A DNA stretch of 64,000 bases from NCBI GenBank assembly GCA_914767715.1, contig OU612067.1, positions 33,950,162-34,014,161 on the forward strand, written 5' to 3'. This DNA is from Membranipora membranacea (lineage: Eukaryota > Bryozoa > Gymnolaemata > Cheilostomatida > Membraniporidae). The translations under genes and the position numbers were made by a program. Shown one piece after another: positions 1 through 11,809 of this stretch; position 1 is the first letter of the stretch, and each line of letters begins with the position of its first letter. Below the pieces are notes generated by a model. The model saw only the letters and a program-made list of their open reading frames with translations. It had not been told where the DNA came from and did not search any database.

Positions 1-75
1 GGATGCATGTGTAATCCCAGCAAGCTTGCGTCATATTGAGATCATACCTGGGTGCTGCTCTTTTTGTATCTTCAG

Positions 76-3000
76 CCTAAATGGTGTGTTGCCCAGTTTG
101 TGGAGGATGAAAGGATTGTTGATATGACAGTGCCGTCTCATTGGGTTGATCGGCAGAACAAACAACTTTTATGGCCGCTGTTCAACGTAATGGATACATA
201 CAGAGAGGCCCGGCCACCTACCAGTGACTGGTCAACACGTGTCTTAATAAAGGTCAAGTACGAGAATGGTAAGTTTGTTTTTTTGGAGTAAACGAATATA
301 GAACAAAATCAGTGAACCATGTTTGTGTCCGATTGTATAAGAATGAGGAGCACACTCACCGTCACAAATCAATTGTAAAAAAATTGTGATTTTGAATACT
401 GTGTAAGTCGTAGAATTGTGTCGTTTTAACTTATTAATTTGACCTCCCTTAGATGCTCTCACTTTTTAGTCTATTCCAGTGATTTTTACGAATAAAAAAA
501 TGTCCTTATCATTCTGTGGTACGCTAACAAGATGGCTCAACCTCTCAAGCAACATCCGATTTACAACACAATACTTTTCTCTTTCAGATTTGAAGTCAAA
601 GTGTGACTTATATGACGAAACTTCTGCGCAAGAAGACAGCGACAGCGAGCACTAGCCCAAACAAGATCAGAAAAGACAAAGGAAATCCAACCCAAAATAT
701 GCATCAACAAGCTTTGTGTCTGGTACGTGATAACAGATTCATGAAAATGTCTTGGTACGTTATGTTTCCATTTTCTTCCCTTTTAAAAAGATGCCTCAAC
801 CCCTCTCATTGATACTACGTTAGGTACGCTGGCCAGATTCACAAGTCTCCGACTTTTTAATTCATATTAACCAAAGCAATCATTGCTTGTGTGGCTACAG
901 GTCCTTTGATTTGTCTTCACTATGTCTAGGTGTGGGCAACTCACAATCTTATGCGATGTTTTAATTCAAATGTTTGAGATGAAAACATTTATTATCTTTC
1001 AATTTTGTTTTTGGGTTCTCCCTAGATCAAACTATTCGCAATAGTTAAAGTTTCAAATGAAATTGAAAAATTATTGGCTAGCTAACATTGAGTAAAGCCC
1101 AGACTAATCAAACTAAAGTTTTTGGAATCACTCCTCATGTATATTCAATTTCCCCTCATATTTTGTTGTAGACTTCAGATCAGATGCTGAGGAAGCACCG
1201 TCCATAGCCACAGCAATCGCCAAAGTAAAACCCCCTAGGAAAGTAAAGAACTCCCATACAAAGCAGAAAGAAAGTGAACCTCTTACTCCGAGTCTTGCCT
1301 CGCCTGGTCAGAGTGCTGTCCTTTATCCTCCAACCCCTGCCTCGCCTACTCCTATCTTTTCAGCTAAGAGCCCTGTTCAATCTGCTCAGGGCCCTGTGCC
1401 ATCTACACACAGAGAAATGGTACGGGATATTTGATTACAAATTGACCATAAGCTGAGGTGGTTTTTTGCACCAGAGGATTGTTATCATCTAATAATCATC
1501 TTGTAATCTTCTTACGGTAAACGGCCGATGCAGAAAAGGCATTATAAGGTGAATATAATGTGTACTCAATATGACTACATCATTCTGATCTTATTTACCG
1601 TAAGCTGCTGTCAAAAAGCATGAATAGGGTCACCCACAGCTTTTGTCATTGACCACATTCTTGTGGTAAATTTCATCATGATGCTTTGGTATACTGCACA
1701 AAACAAAGCTAGTACCATCCATGCATAGAATTACGGTGAGCGAGTCATAAAAAAACTGGAGTGTTACTGAATTTAAATATTGCTGACACAGGTGATGATA
1801 AGAAACAGCAAATTTGTTTTCAATAGAGTTTATTGATATATTATTACAGAATTGAGCATATTGATATAGCTATAATTAAAATAAGTGATTTATGAGGTAG
1901 AAAAACTCCTTGTCTGATAGGTTTCTGCAAAAATCTAATGAAGGACGGCTGAAACAATAAAAAGTAATATAAAATTTTATGTTTTAAAGAAGGCTCTTTC
2001 TTAGCTTGTTCATGGTGGGACTGATCGTTTTATCAGTCTCACCATGAAGAGCGGCGAGAAAGTAGAAGAACGTCTTCAGAGTACTTGGAAAGTCGATCCA
2101 TAATATATAAAATAGCATGAGCATCTTATTCAGGCCATCAGCCACCGACTTCACTTCAAAATTAAAACCTTTATATATACAGACAAAGATGGTTCCATCT
2201 TCCCTCACACAGAGGCACACCGAGCCGTAATTTGCCGACACAACAGCTGGGTCGCCCTTCCGGATGACTACATCTATTGCAGCTAAGTGCTTTCCAGGTT
2301 TGAGGCCGCAACTGTTGATGACCTTCTTTACCCTTTTCACAGGATCATCTGTAAACAAATACAATTAAACTATATTAATATCCAGGAAAACCTAATCGTT
2401 GAATCCTTCAGGCCACATCAGATATCGCACAAGAAATACTGCAATGGATATCACCAAAAAATGTTTGATCATGACTAGTTATGTGATATACAAGGAACCA
2501 GTAAAACCAGCAATCACAATAAGTATGGTGGGCTATCTTTTATACGACTATAGTTCAATAAGTTTGGCATTTCTTCCTTGAAACTGTTAAGAATGAAATA
2601 CAGGGACGTTGATAGAGGTATGCAAAAATGAACGAAGAGAATTGGGAGTTGCCCTTCATACCGACCTTATTATGACTACATTATTATAACGATCAATTTC
2701 TCAACCTTTGTTGCAACAATGATATGGACTGATAATGATAAAATGACAGGGCCTCGCTTGACAGAGTAGTGTATGTATTAAATTTGAAAATTACTTATTG
2801 TAAAGCAAGCGGACCAGAGGTGTGTGAGGAATAACATACCTAACTCAGCAGTACTGGCCATCAGCTTTTCCAGTCTTCTTATCCCACCAGCCGCCGTCAG
2901 ATCCTCATTGATGCGGTCGAACTCATGACCAATCTAGAAGATGTGTAAAAAAGTATAGGTTATAGCAATTATAACACCCACATGACATTATATAATACAG

Positions 3001-6000
3001 AAACACTTATACAATGTGTGTGCTGTGTCACTGCCAATGGCCGATTAGTGCCAGTTCAGTTTTGGCAGCTCGCTGCACACCCACATTCAGGAGGTCTTCA
3101 ACACTTATACAATGTATGTGCTGTTATTTTTATAGTTTCCTGGATTGGTGTAAAGAATCACCGATACAACTTCCTGCTCCATTTACTTTTTGACAAAAAA
3201 TGCACGGGAATCATGCTAGGATTACCACATACATATATATTCATAGCAAATAATAATGTACACACCTCCTCTGGAAACCGCACAAACACGTTGAACTTGT
3301 TCAAGATCTTGACCATTCCTGGTCCCTGGTTGACCACCCATGAATTCCTCTCAGTAAATGTCTCTACCAGGAGTTCAGGATTCAGCACACTGTAGAATCC
3401 GTCAGCGCTCTCATAATGACCACAGTTAATAAGTTAGAAAGCCTTCTGTCCAAATTTGTGGATACCCTACCTCTGGATGCTGTCAAAGATAACGGTGCAT
3501 TGACAAATTTGATCTCTGAAATGAAGCAAGCTCAAGGAATGTTCACTAATCTTTCGACTGAGTATCAACGCATGAAACACTTTTCAACCAAAGGCTTAGT
3601 ACAGCCTGAATCCTTCAAAATTGGAGAACGGGATGATGTTCGTCCTGATGGATCAAATGTGAGAGTTGAAGTACAAGCGCAATATATCCCAATCATCCCA
3701 ATGCTCTCAAAGTACTATGATTATTACTCGAAGCTTGACTGTACACCCAGAACAGATGATGTTGTGGCATCGTACTTTGATACGCAACACTTCAAATCGT
3801 CGGACTATCATTCGGAAAATCCATCATGCCTCAAACTTGTACTTTACCATGATGACATAGAAGTTGCCAATCCATTAGGTTCACGTGCGGGTGTTCACAA
3901 GTTAACCATGTTCTATTACTCAGTACATGGACAGATGACCAGTAGTCTTCAGTCAATACATCTTGCTATTGTGTGTCATGCTAGTGATGTCAAGGAGCAC
4001 GGGTATGATTCAATTCTCAGGCCTTTCATCTGCGATCTCAATAAACTGTTTACTGGTGTGGAGATTCAGCTGAAAAATGCAAGCAACTCTGAGTCTGTCA
4101 TGAAAGCTTCTCTAGAGCATGTTGTTGGAGATAATCTTGCTGCCAATGCCATTCTAGGAATGGTCCAGTCTTTCAGGGGAGGTTATTTCTGCAGATTCTG
4201 CTACATACCCGGAAATGAGGTTTCTTCATCGTCACATTGCCGAGATCAGCTCAGGAGGTCTGACGTTAGCCATTTTCTTGATGTTGAGAGGGTGATGGAT
4301 TCTGCTACGGATAAAGTTGCTATATGTGGTGTCAAAGAACCTTGTGCCCTGGATCAACTGCCTTACTTTTCTGGTGTGAAAGCTACAGTGCCAGATATAA
4401 TGTGAGTACATAATATTGCACTTGACTCCTTTGCCATATTCAAATGATCTCCAATTATGCGTTTAGAAACTCTGTATGGTATTCTAATCTGTTCACATTT
4501 CTTTAAGGCATGATATCCTAGAAGGGATAGGGAAATTGGAAATCCGGTGTTTACTAGCGGCTCTGACTCGGGACAAGATCGTGACACTGGATTATCTCAA
4601 TCAGAAGATCACATCAATGGATTACGGGTAAGGAAAGTAGATTAGTGCTACCAAAACAAGTTCATACATATAGTTTTAAACAAGGCAAGGACAGTGTTGA
4701 ATCCTTTCTGTGTCTATGTGAATTTTTTAACATAAATCGTGAAAGTTTTAAATTATCATTATGCATTCGGTCTAGTCGGTTAAACTCTTAAAGTTAATAA
4801 TTATAATTACAGTCGACATGAAGCCTCAAACAGACCATCAGTACAACGAAATATTGATGCTATGAGGCAGAGCGCAAGTCAAATGTGGGCACTCATAAGA
4901 TTCTTACCACAGATGATCGGTCATCTTGTACCTATTGATTACCCAGAATGGGCAGTTTTTCTGCTGTTGAGAACTATTATGGACATGGTGTTCTCCCCGC
5001 AGATCACATATGACTGTACTCGAACTCTTGATGGGCTTGTTGAAGAGCACCATAGCATGTTCATTGAGGTGAGTGTATCTTGCTGCTTATAAATTGCCTC
5101 TATATGTGCACAACATCCACACCGTCTACATACATATTCCAGGCTTCATCCAGGGATCTCTCCCCTGACTCACCATTCAAATAGTATATAGGAATCTAGC
5201 CAATACTTACTTATCTAGAGTTTATAAATTATCACACATTTACATTAATAGGAGGCATTATTAATATACATAACATCTTCGTTTGCAGGTTTTTGGTGAA
5301 GATGCTAACCTGACAGCCAAAGCTCACTTCATGACACATTATGGGCGATGCATTCGTGAGCATGGGCCACTGACAAACTTCTGGTGTATGAGATATGAGT
5401 CAAAGCATCGGTTAGCGAAGTTGGTTGCCTCAGTTTCATGTAAGTTACCCAGTATTGTTTAACCCCACTGCTGATATTGCAGATGCGATAATCAGCTAAG
5501 TGTTATAGGTCCTAAAGTTCGGATCAAGATAAAATGTTTTCTCCGTAGGTCATGTTTTACATAATACTAATTTTCTGCCCATTTGATCACTCGGCGTTTA
5601 TTTTTCTTCCCGATGTATTTTGACAAATTGATACCTTTCCTTGTAGGCAACTTTAAGAACCTACCACTTACTGTTGCGAAACGATACCAGATAAAAGAAT
5701 ATGCAGATGGGCAAGAACAGCAGGCTGATGATGTGACAACGAAGAATGGTGTGGAAATATCTGGTACGGACTATCGGGTCGGTGATATCATAGTAGTCAG
5801 TTACAGTCATTATCTTGGCCAGCCAATGTTTGGTAAAATAAAGTCAATATATACTAAAGGTGGTGGCTACCACTTTGCATATGTGCTAGTGGACACCATC
5901 TTCTACTCTCACTATCATGCATATCAGGTGATGTACGAAGCTGATGAACTGAACCAAATCTCTCAAAAGCTCCTGCCATATACATTACCGGCATCACTCA

Positions 6001-9000
6001 TACATACCGACAATGGCCTTATATTCCTCTGTCTGCGACACATGGTCATCTAAGCCTAGACTATTATAATCTATTTCCATTGTCATGGATATGGAATCCA
6101 TTTTGGCTGTTTTACATTTTTTTCTAAGTAACTGGTTACCTTTATTGTGCAATACTAGTTTTATTATGCCTCCTCAGTATTTCTCTTGAATTGGTCTGTA
6201 AGTAAAAGCGATTTATAAAAAATTAGTTTTATTTTGGAGGTATTTTCCTACAACAACAAAATTTATTATACTATGGGACAACTGAGCTTGAGTTAAGAGG
6301 AAAATTTTTGAGTGCTTGATGCTTCAGGCATAGCATGGTGCACACTCACAGTTACCTTCTTGAGTATTTCTATTTTGCTAGTACTTTTCTGAATCTCAAT
6401 AAAAAATAAATGAAAGTCAGTTCTGTCCTTTTGTCAAAGATTTGATGCTCAAACAAAATTTTCGCTGTGAAGTATGTATGACAAATAACTGTTTATGATT
6501 GACTGTCACTAGATGAAGAGCAAGCCAGAGGATCATGATGAGGTTTGAGGCCCAAATATGTGACTATTTGCCTATGAATTGCAATAAAAAAGAATGCAAG
6601 TATGTTTTTATCATGGCAAATCCGGGATTATGAAGATTTACCGTAAGAATACAACTAAAACACAACTGCCAGTCAAATACCATTGCTTGCTGTAAATTCA
6701 AGTTGCTGAAGTATTTACCATAAGGTTGTGATGAATGGCATAATTAGAATACAATTAAATCACCGTAATTTCAATATACCATAAGCCTACAATCAATTTC
6801 CCCGTACTAGTTTTCTGTGTGTACTGCGAGCCCTGTTCCATCTGCTCAGAGCCCTGTGCCATCGGCTTCGACATCTGTCACAACTCCTGCCTCGTCTCTT
6901 GCCACCAACTCTGCTGTGGCTGTTTCATATCTGTCTGCTCCAAGTCGTGCCTCATCAATACCCACCTCCACCTCTGCTAGGTCTGCTATGCCTGCTCCAA
7001 GGTCTGCCTTATTTGCTTCTAGTCGTCCCTCAACTTCATCTGCTGTCTCCCATGCCATGTCTGCTGCCGCTGATGTCGCCGCCATGTTGGAACATCCTGA
7101 CACAGAAGTTTCCAATGAAACTTTACAGAGTGAGTTACTGATTTGATTATTTCAAAGCACAAATACCATTGTCCATGGTACCAGAAAAGCCATTTGAGAC
7201 ACTAGAAATATAGCTGAATAATAAGTGTGAAATTTGATCAACTGGATTTGCCCGCATAACTTAGTTGCATAATCTGATATGAGACTATGTAGTATGTTTT
7301 AGTTCTCAAAGATGTAGCATTCAGACAAAGGGAGGAAGCTATTTAGTTTGTAGTGTAGTTTCTGTAGAGTCATGGTGTAGATATTACCTACCTACCCTGA
7401 TGTAGACCTGTTTGATACTGTTTGATTTTCTCTTACATATTCTGATTTTCTATCATTCCAATATTGTAGAAAACATTTTTAAACTGGGTAAACAGCTGTT
7501 AAAGTTAACGGATATGGTGGCACTGTTGAGGGCGGAAAAAAACATACAGAATGGATCGGGAACAATCCCATACTTCCAGTCCGCAGAGGAAGTGGTCGAG
7601 TTTAACCCAAGCGAAAAAGAGAGGAAAGAGCTGGTAAGAAATTAATCTCATTAATGCAACCTCATACATAGGCTTCACTGCCTGTGAGTGCAGCAAAACA
7701 GTGAATGGAAAGTGAAACCCCAAGTTAAATCAGAGAGCCCAAGATATTTAATTATATGTGTGTGCAGCTGTGTTATTATAGATCAATTTGTGATTTACTG
7801 TTAATTTTTACCACCTCCACACATCAACACGTTGTGTCTCATAAAGTTTACACATGTATTTCTCATAGGATTGGTTTGAATTTATTTATTTATTTATTGA
7901 GGTTTTCTAAAAGTTTATAATTAAAGCAAATTAAAAATAACTTGTTGACCTCAATGTGAGGATGAATCAGGATTATCATTGCTCAATTCCGCAAATCATC
8001 CTATTGAAAAGAAATTCATTGTTTCATTCAATATCATCACGCTTTTTCCTGGCTGTTTATATCTACTTATGTATTTTACCAGGTTCTGAGACTGCTATCC
8101 ATCGGAGGGGCAACCCTGCAGAAAGGTGTCGCTAACACCCTCGCAAAAGTTATGTCTGCACCATGTATGACGATGTTAAAAATGTTGGGAGGAGGACCCA
8201 AGGGAAAGAAAGCCTTCGCGACCACCAGGTTATATGGTGTGGTTCTAGGTGAGTCTCATCAAGTCACAGTGCTAACCGGTGTACATTTAGTATTTAGAAT
8301 TAAAATTTGCAATGCTCATGTGACAATTTTTTATGCGGGCTCAGGTTTGCCTTGATGATAATGTCTCTGAACTCAGATTCATATTACGGATAGGAATGAT
8401 TTATTAAATGATCTAGATTTACAGACAATATTGCTTTTTTTCAGACGAAATCATTCTTGCTGGCTTGTAGTTTCAGTGCTAATGTAGTAAACTCGAAAAT
8501 TATGTAATGATCAACATTACTAGCCTGTATACCCACAATACAGGGAAACAGTTTGTATCACCCATCTTGATGTGTTTAAATTGATTTCATGTTAAATACA
8601 GTGTCTATTATTATTTTGTTTCAGATACACTCGTACAATATCACAAGGTGTCAGAGGCTGAGGTTTACGCGAAGGTTCAGTCTCATCTTAAAAATGCGGA
8701 GGGGACATTAAAAAAGGTAATAATAAAATTTGCATAATGTTCAGAGTTGAATTGATAATTGAAAAATACAGGCTTTTTCTGTCACAAAACAGAATCTGCC
8801 ACCACCTTAGCTCACCATTTTTTAGGGAACTCTTCCTGATTCCTTATTAATTGTTTACCTTAAAAATAATATGTTATCTCATCTCATGACAGTATATGAT
8901 GTTACATTGTTATTACCTTGATACTAGCCTGTCTTGATGAGCTTTGTTGTGTGTGTGGGGGGGGGGACCGAACAAAACTTGACAAGACTGTCTAGTCGTC

Positions 9001-9146
9001 ACTATACCTAGCCTGACTTGACAATCTTTGTTCGAACAACGCTTGACTAGTCAGGCTATTACCATAACATACCTCTTGTCCCTCAATTTTGTCTTTCAAC
9101 TTTGGATCTGTATTTGCAGGCAGAGGCAAGAAAGAGCCTTAACTGA
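76..9146 (+). CDS. DUF4806-family protein, 8 exons, N-terminus partial, in-frame stop in exon 2
   Basis: Exons by splice signals and phase: 76-268, 588-722, 1172-1419, 6811-7129, 7470-7633, 8083-8248, 8625-8716, 9120-9146 (TGA). Every junction keeps phase. Exon 1 encodes a module starting WCVAQFVED and continuing VPSHWVD...LLWPLF...SDWSTRVLIKV, the N-terminal pattern usual in DUF4806 proteins. Exons 3-4 are a Ser/Pro/Ala-rich linker with repeated SPVPSA-like units. Exons 6-7 give the DUF4806-like core (LRLLSIGGATL, then KGKKAFATTRLYGVV, then a final helix rich in K and E). Function of the family is unknown to me; many members look transposon-associated. The first base of exon 1 follows a good acceptor (TTCAG), so the true start lies left of the window. 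A single TAG at 653-655 interrupts exon 2, yet the same frame stays open to the donor and fits exon 3, so this is either a recent pseudogene, a sequence error or a polymorphic stop. Family assignment is from memory of its pattern. Confidence 0.68.
653..655 (+). other. Premature in-frame TAG in exon 2 of the DUF4806 gene
   Basis: Reading from exon 1 (phase 1) the exon gives an acidic run ending DSDSEH, then TAG. After it the frame continues PKQDQKRQRKSNPKYA to the GTACGT donor at 723 and joins exon 3 in phase 1. One base change would explain the break; no indel is needed. Confidence 0.7.
1420..1983. other. Left flank of the intron-nested element: noncoding, with TTACGGTAA-type motifs
   Basis: No exon seen. 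The stretch holds short related motifs: CTTACGGTAA at 1511-1520, TTTACCGTAAG at 1594-1604 and TTACGGTGAG at 1731-1740. The same motifs recur in opposite orientation at 6637-6785 on the far side of the transposase gene. Confidence 0.5.
1984..3405 (-). CDS. Unrecognised three-exon ORF, head to head with the transposase gene
   Basis: Minus-strand exons are about 3405-3266, 2933-2840 and 2348-1984 (TAA), with GTGTGT and GTATGT donors, CTAG and ACAG acceptors, and matching phases (0, then 1). The product, about 200 residues, has ERNSWVVNQGPG near the start, an acidic/basic middle (DLTAAGGIRRLEKLMAS) and a C-terminal half running VCLCVREDGTIFVCIYKG, DGLNKMLMLFYILWIDFP and FFYFLAALHGE. That last part, a hydrophobic stretch followed by a FFxFLaxLhG-like motif, resembles the tail of unnamed transposon-linked animal proteins I have seen, but I cannot name a family. 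No convincing ATG is seen: the frame is open up to about 3405 and has a stop shortly upstream. It may lack a first exon or be truncated. It ends within about 15 bases of the start codon of the plus-strand transposase gene, so a shared bidirectional promoter or a truncation point is possible. Confidence 0.5.
3416..6053 (+). CDS. TNP2/CACTA (EnSpm)-like transposase, 5 exons
   Basis: Exons: 3416-4401, 4508-4627, 4813-5068, 5289-5439, 5647-6053 (TAA), all phases compatible, about 640 codons. Motifs in order: a conserved GDNLAANAILGM segment followed by FRGGYFCRFCYIPG (a short Cys pair, probably a metal-binding or fold element); MHDILEGIGKLEI across the exon 1-2 junction, the family's acidic LEG motif; KAHFMTHYGRCIREHGPL then FWCMRYESKH in exon 4, which matches the (K)HH...HYP...GP...MRFEAKH pattern of TNP2-like proteins; and a C-terminal segment ending LPYTLPASLI...LRHMVI. 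These proteins catalyse cut-and-paste transposition, or have been domesticated. The frame is intact, so the protein could be active. The ATG at 3416 is the first in the open frame, but upstream zinc-finger exons usual in relatives are not seen. An AATAAA-rich stretch lies at 6399-6411. What remains inferred is superfamily placement; the homology itself is well supported. Confidence 0.75.
6054..6810. other. Right flank of the nested element, noncoding
   Basis: No coding sign. It holds a possible polyadenylation cluster (6399-6411) for the transposase gene and, from 6637 to 6785, four copies or near-copies of TTTACCGTAAG/TCACCGTAATT that mirror the motifs at 1511-1740. Exon 4 of the DUF4806 gene follows at 6811 after TACTAG. 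Confidence 0.5.
8925..9058. mobile_element. Small inverted-repeat element (MITE-like), about 134 bp
   Basis: Ends TAGCCTGTCTTGA (8925-8937) and TGACTAGTCAGGCTA (9044-9058) are imperfect inverted repeats, with an internal G run at about 8957-8966. A related hairpin beginning AGCCTGTCTTGACAAGC occurs at about 22826-22866, which suggests a dispersed family. It sits in the last intron of the DUF4806 gene. Confidence 0.45.
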
Positions 9147-10177
9147 ACACTGAACTCATCACTAATACACAGTCACAATCACTAGTCACAGTCACCGGGT
9201 AACTTTTTATAGATCTATTATATACTAATAAGTTTTACCAACCAACCAACCAACCAACCAAAGTTATTTTTGCTTATTCATATCACAAATTTTACCAACA
9301 TTTTATACACACTTTCATCGAAACTCCCCAAATACCTAGTCATTATTACTTTGTCTTTTTATTCCTTCCAGCGTCAAACTTTCTTTTTATCCCTATCCTG
9401 TATTAAAATATTTTGACATTTTTGTGGGCTTGATATTAGCTTTTGTATTCAATCTCTGCAATATCTGACCATTTTTGTCTTTTCAGGTTCAGTCATTCAT
9501 TTTTGTCCCTTTTGGATTAAAGTCTTAAACAAATTTTATTGAATCGCTCTCCTTATATATTTTATGTACTTATTGTAATACGTTCAACAAACTTTCAAAG
9601 TTGTATGTTAGTGTTTTTTATTTTGCCAATTAATTATATCCTCCATATCCTTGCTATTACACTTATACTATATTTAAATAAACCACTATTCCTAAATTTC
9701 AACTTGTCTTCTCCTGACATGGCCCGAATTCCAAATTTGTGAGAGGTGTTGTGTACATCAGCTGCCCCTCCCCCAACAACGATGATTGATGATTATGATA
9801 TATGTCAAGGACATGGGTTTATCAATTAACATTATTAGGTTGGCTTCCAGAGAGTTAAGAAGCTTGGTTCACTATCAAACTGTTCTTCAGTCAGTCACTG
9901 CCTTGTCACAATATTAATAACATTACACTTGATAACGGCTTATTAATGAGGCTTCCTAGAAGTATTATTTGGTGATGGTAGAGGTTGTTGAGAAGGTGCC
10001 ATGCCTTGAGATTAACCCTGTTTAGAGGACTAGCAAACCTTTCATAGTGGTTCCTTGGTGGTATATCCAACTTCTGAGATACAGAGTTAGTTATTCCGTT
10101 GGGCAACCTCTTCCACCGGTCCATATGGCATTCAATTGGCCACAGTGCTCAGCCTCTTCCGGTTACCTCTTTTAAAC
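9147..10177. other. Intergenic, no gene seen
   Basis: AT-rich DNA after the stop codon of the DUF4806 gene. It contains a short (ACCA)n tract at about 9237-9261 and an AATAAA at about 9677. I see no exon with both coding character and splice signals. Confidence 0.5.
9237..9261. repeat. (ACCA)n microsatellite
   Basis: Six tandem ACCA units in the intergenic DNA downstream of the DUF4806 gene. Confidence 0.85.
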
Positions 10178-10600
10178 CTAGTTTAGACAAACATTTGCCG
10201 GCTGGGCAGCAGAAGTGCTAGTAGATCCACCTGTAGTAGGCTGAACAGTTTCAGATAACTGACTCTCACCATTCTCCCTGCTCTCACTCAGAGATTTAAA
10301 TCCAGAGAGTGAAGAAACATCAGTAGTGACATTAGAGCCAAATGTTTGTTCTCTGATAGTGTTTGTCCTTCTAGTCCTATTAACACTAGGTAATGTATAT
10401 TTGCTGTCGTAAAGAATTGGAGCCACTTGGTATATGAATGATTTACCAAAACCAGTGGGGGCAACAGCAACAAGAATAGATAGTATCTTTCCCCTCAGCA
10501 AAATACGAGCTGACAGTCTGAAGTTGCTGTTCATTAGGTGAATATGAGAAGGCTGCCTCAGATATTTCCTTGATGTGTTCATAAGACATCTTGGTTTCCA
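10178..10600 (-). pseudogene. RecQ-like helicase fragment, frameshifted and truncated
   Basis: On the minus strand, one frame reads FSYSPNEQQLQTVSSYFAEGKD, the pattern seen just upstream of Walker A in RecQ helicases. A second frame, one base off, then reads ILVAVAPTGFGKSFIYQVAP, a Walker A motif with the usual PTGxGKSxxYQ context. The shift falls near 10484. After it comes a Ser/Thr-rich tail with no DExH box or later helicase motifs, ending with a stop at 10178. ATP-dependent helicases of this type are common as stray copies in invertebrate genomes. I read this as a dead fragment; an unusual intron across the shift is less likely. Confidence 0.6.
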
Positions 10601-11809
10601 AACATATATTATTTAACAACAAACAGAGAAGAATGTGGAAGTAAAATTCAGATTTAACTCTGACTTATTAACTTCACAACAAAAACTTTGGCTGGCTAGA
10701 CATCACCTGCCAAAAAATAGTACACTGTAGTAAACTTGATACACTTGAAATGGTGCACTTTGGGGTGTACACTAACAACTAGTTAATGGCAGATGCTCAA
10801 TTCATATAAATATACAACTCACCGAATTACACTATTCTACCTCTGAATCGACAACCATCAAAGTAATTTAATCCTGATCGACCTGTCTTGTTACGGTGAT
10901 ATCGAACCTAGAGATAGACAAAAACATGGGTGAGAGACAACGTCATGATAGAAAACATATACAAATATAAACATAACAAGATATTAACTCGCAAGCACAA
11001 TCATGCAATCATGTTGTTGTTGTTTGTTGTTGTTTGTTGTTGTTTGTTGCTGTTTTTGTTGTTATTTTCTGGTGGTTTTATAATACTATCTAATACTGAA
11101 TATGTGGCTAGATATCTGGGTCCTGCTGCCACATATTTCAGCTCCAATTAATATTTTTGTTGTGCTCAGCTCTCTCGGTGGATCAAGAGTCCTCGAGCTA
11201 AACTCTTTTCTTGCTATTAATACCTCACTCACTCTCCCTAATCATCCATGTTCATTCATGTATGAACTAGGGCTTCTCATTCATACTGTTAAACTTATTT
11301 GTGATACTTTGTAGTTGTCTTCTCTTGTACACGAGAAGGCAACTAGCAAATGTAATACATAAAATTCCTCATACTCACAATCTCTACTAGGATTCACATT
11401 ACGCGTAACCACATTCATCTAAACTCGTTCACAACAAACTGTAGTAAATTTCTCACCCCTACCAAATTTTACAAGGAATTAGGCTGGAAAATATTTTGAC
11501 ATTCCAAGTCAAAATCAAACAATCCTGGGAACTTGTAAGCATATTGGTATGATGGATATGAAACAATATGTCTTGATTGCCTATACATAACTATCATAAC
11601 TATACATAACTATCTTTTTCTCTTGTATGACCAGTCTTTTTATCTAGCTCCATCTCAATTTTTACGAAATGTTTTGAGTTATCCTCTCTTACATGGTGGC
11701 CATAACTGCGGCACTTTATGTTTATATCCTTAAACGGAGGGGAGAAAGTGGTTGGTAATGAAATGCCTCTACCAGCATCTTGCACCGTTTGAGCACTTAA
11801 ACTACTGCA
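10601..11809. other. Intergenic, no gene seen
   Basis: No supported coding exon. A TTG-rich microsatellite lies at 11011-11062. Short open frames here have no recognisable motif and no splice-supported partners. Confidence 0.4.
11011..11062. repeat. TTG/TGTT-rich microsatellite
   Basis: Tandem TGTTGTTGTT and TGTTTGTTGT units, imperfect. Confidence 0.8.

Larger units (their letters stand above)
1500..6800. mobile_element. Candidate CACTA/TNP2-like element nested in an intron, with inverted subterminal motifs
   Basis: The block fills most of the intron between exons 3 and 4 of the DUF4806 gene and carries two divergent spliced ORFs, one a TNP2-like transposase. Motifs near the left side (TTCTTACGGTAAA at about 1508; AATTACGGTGA at about 1729) reappear as reverse complements near the right side (about 6637-6649 and 6760-6770), with degenerate copies at 6714 and 6776. 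Subterminal repeats of this kind are typical of CACTA elements, where a second element protein binds them. I did not find clear terminal inverted repeats or a target duplication, so the exact ends are unknown. Confidence 0.42.

Noticed and set aside
3416-6053. Host enzyme rather than transposase
   Set aside because: The ordered motifs (GDNLAAN, HDILEG, HYGRCIREHGP...MRYESKH) are those of TNP2-like proteins; domestication remains possible but not a different family.
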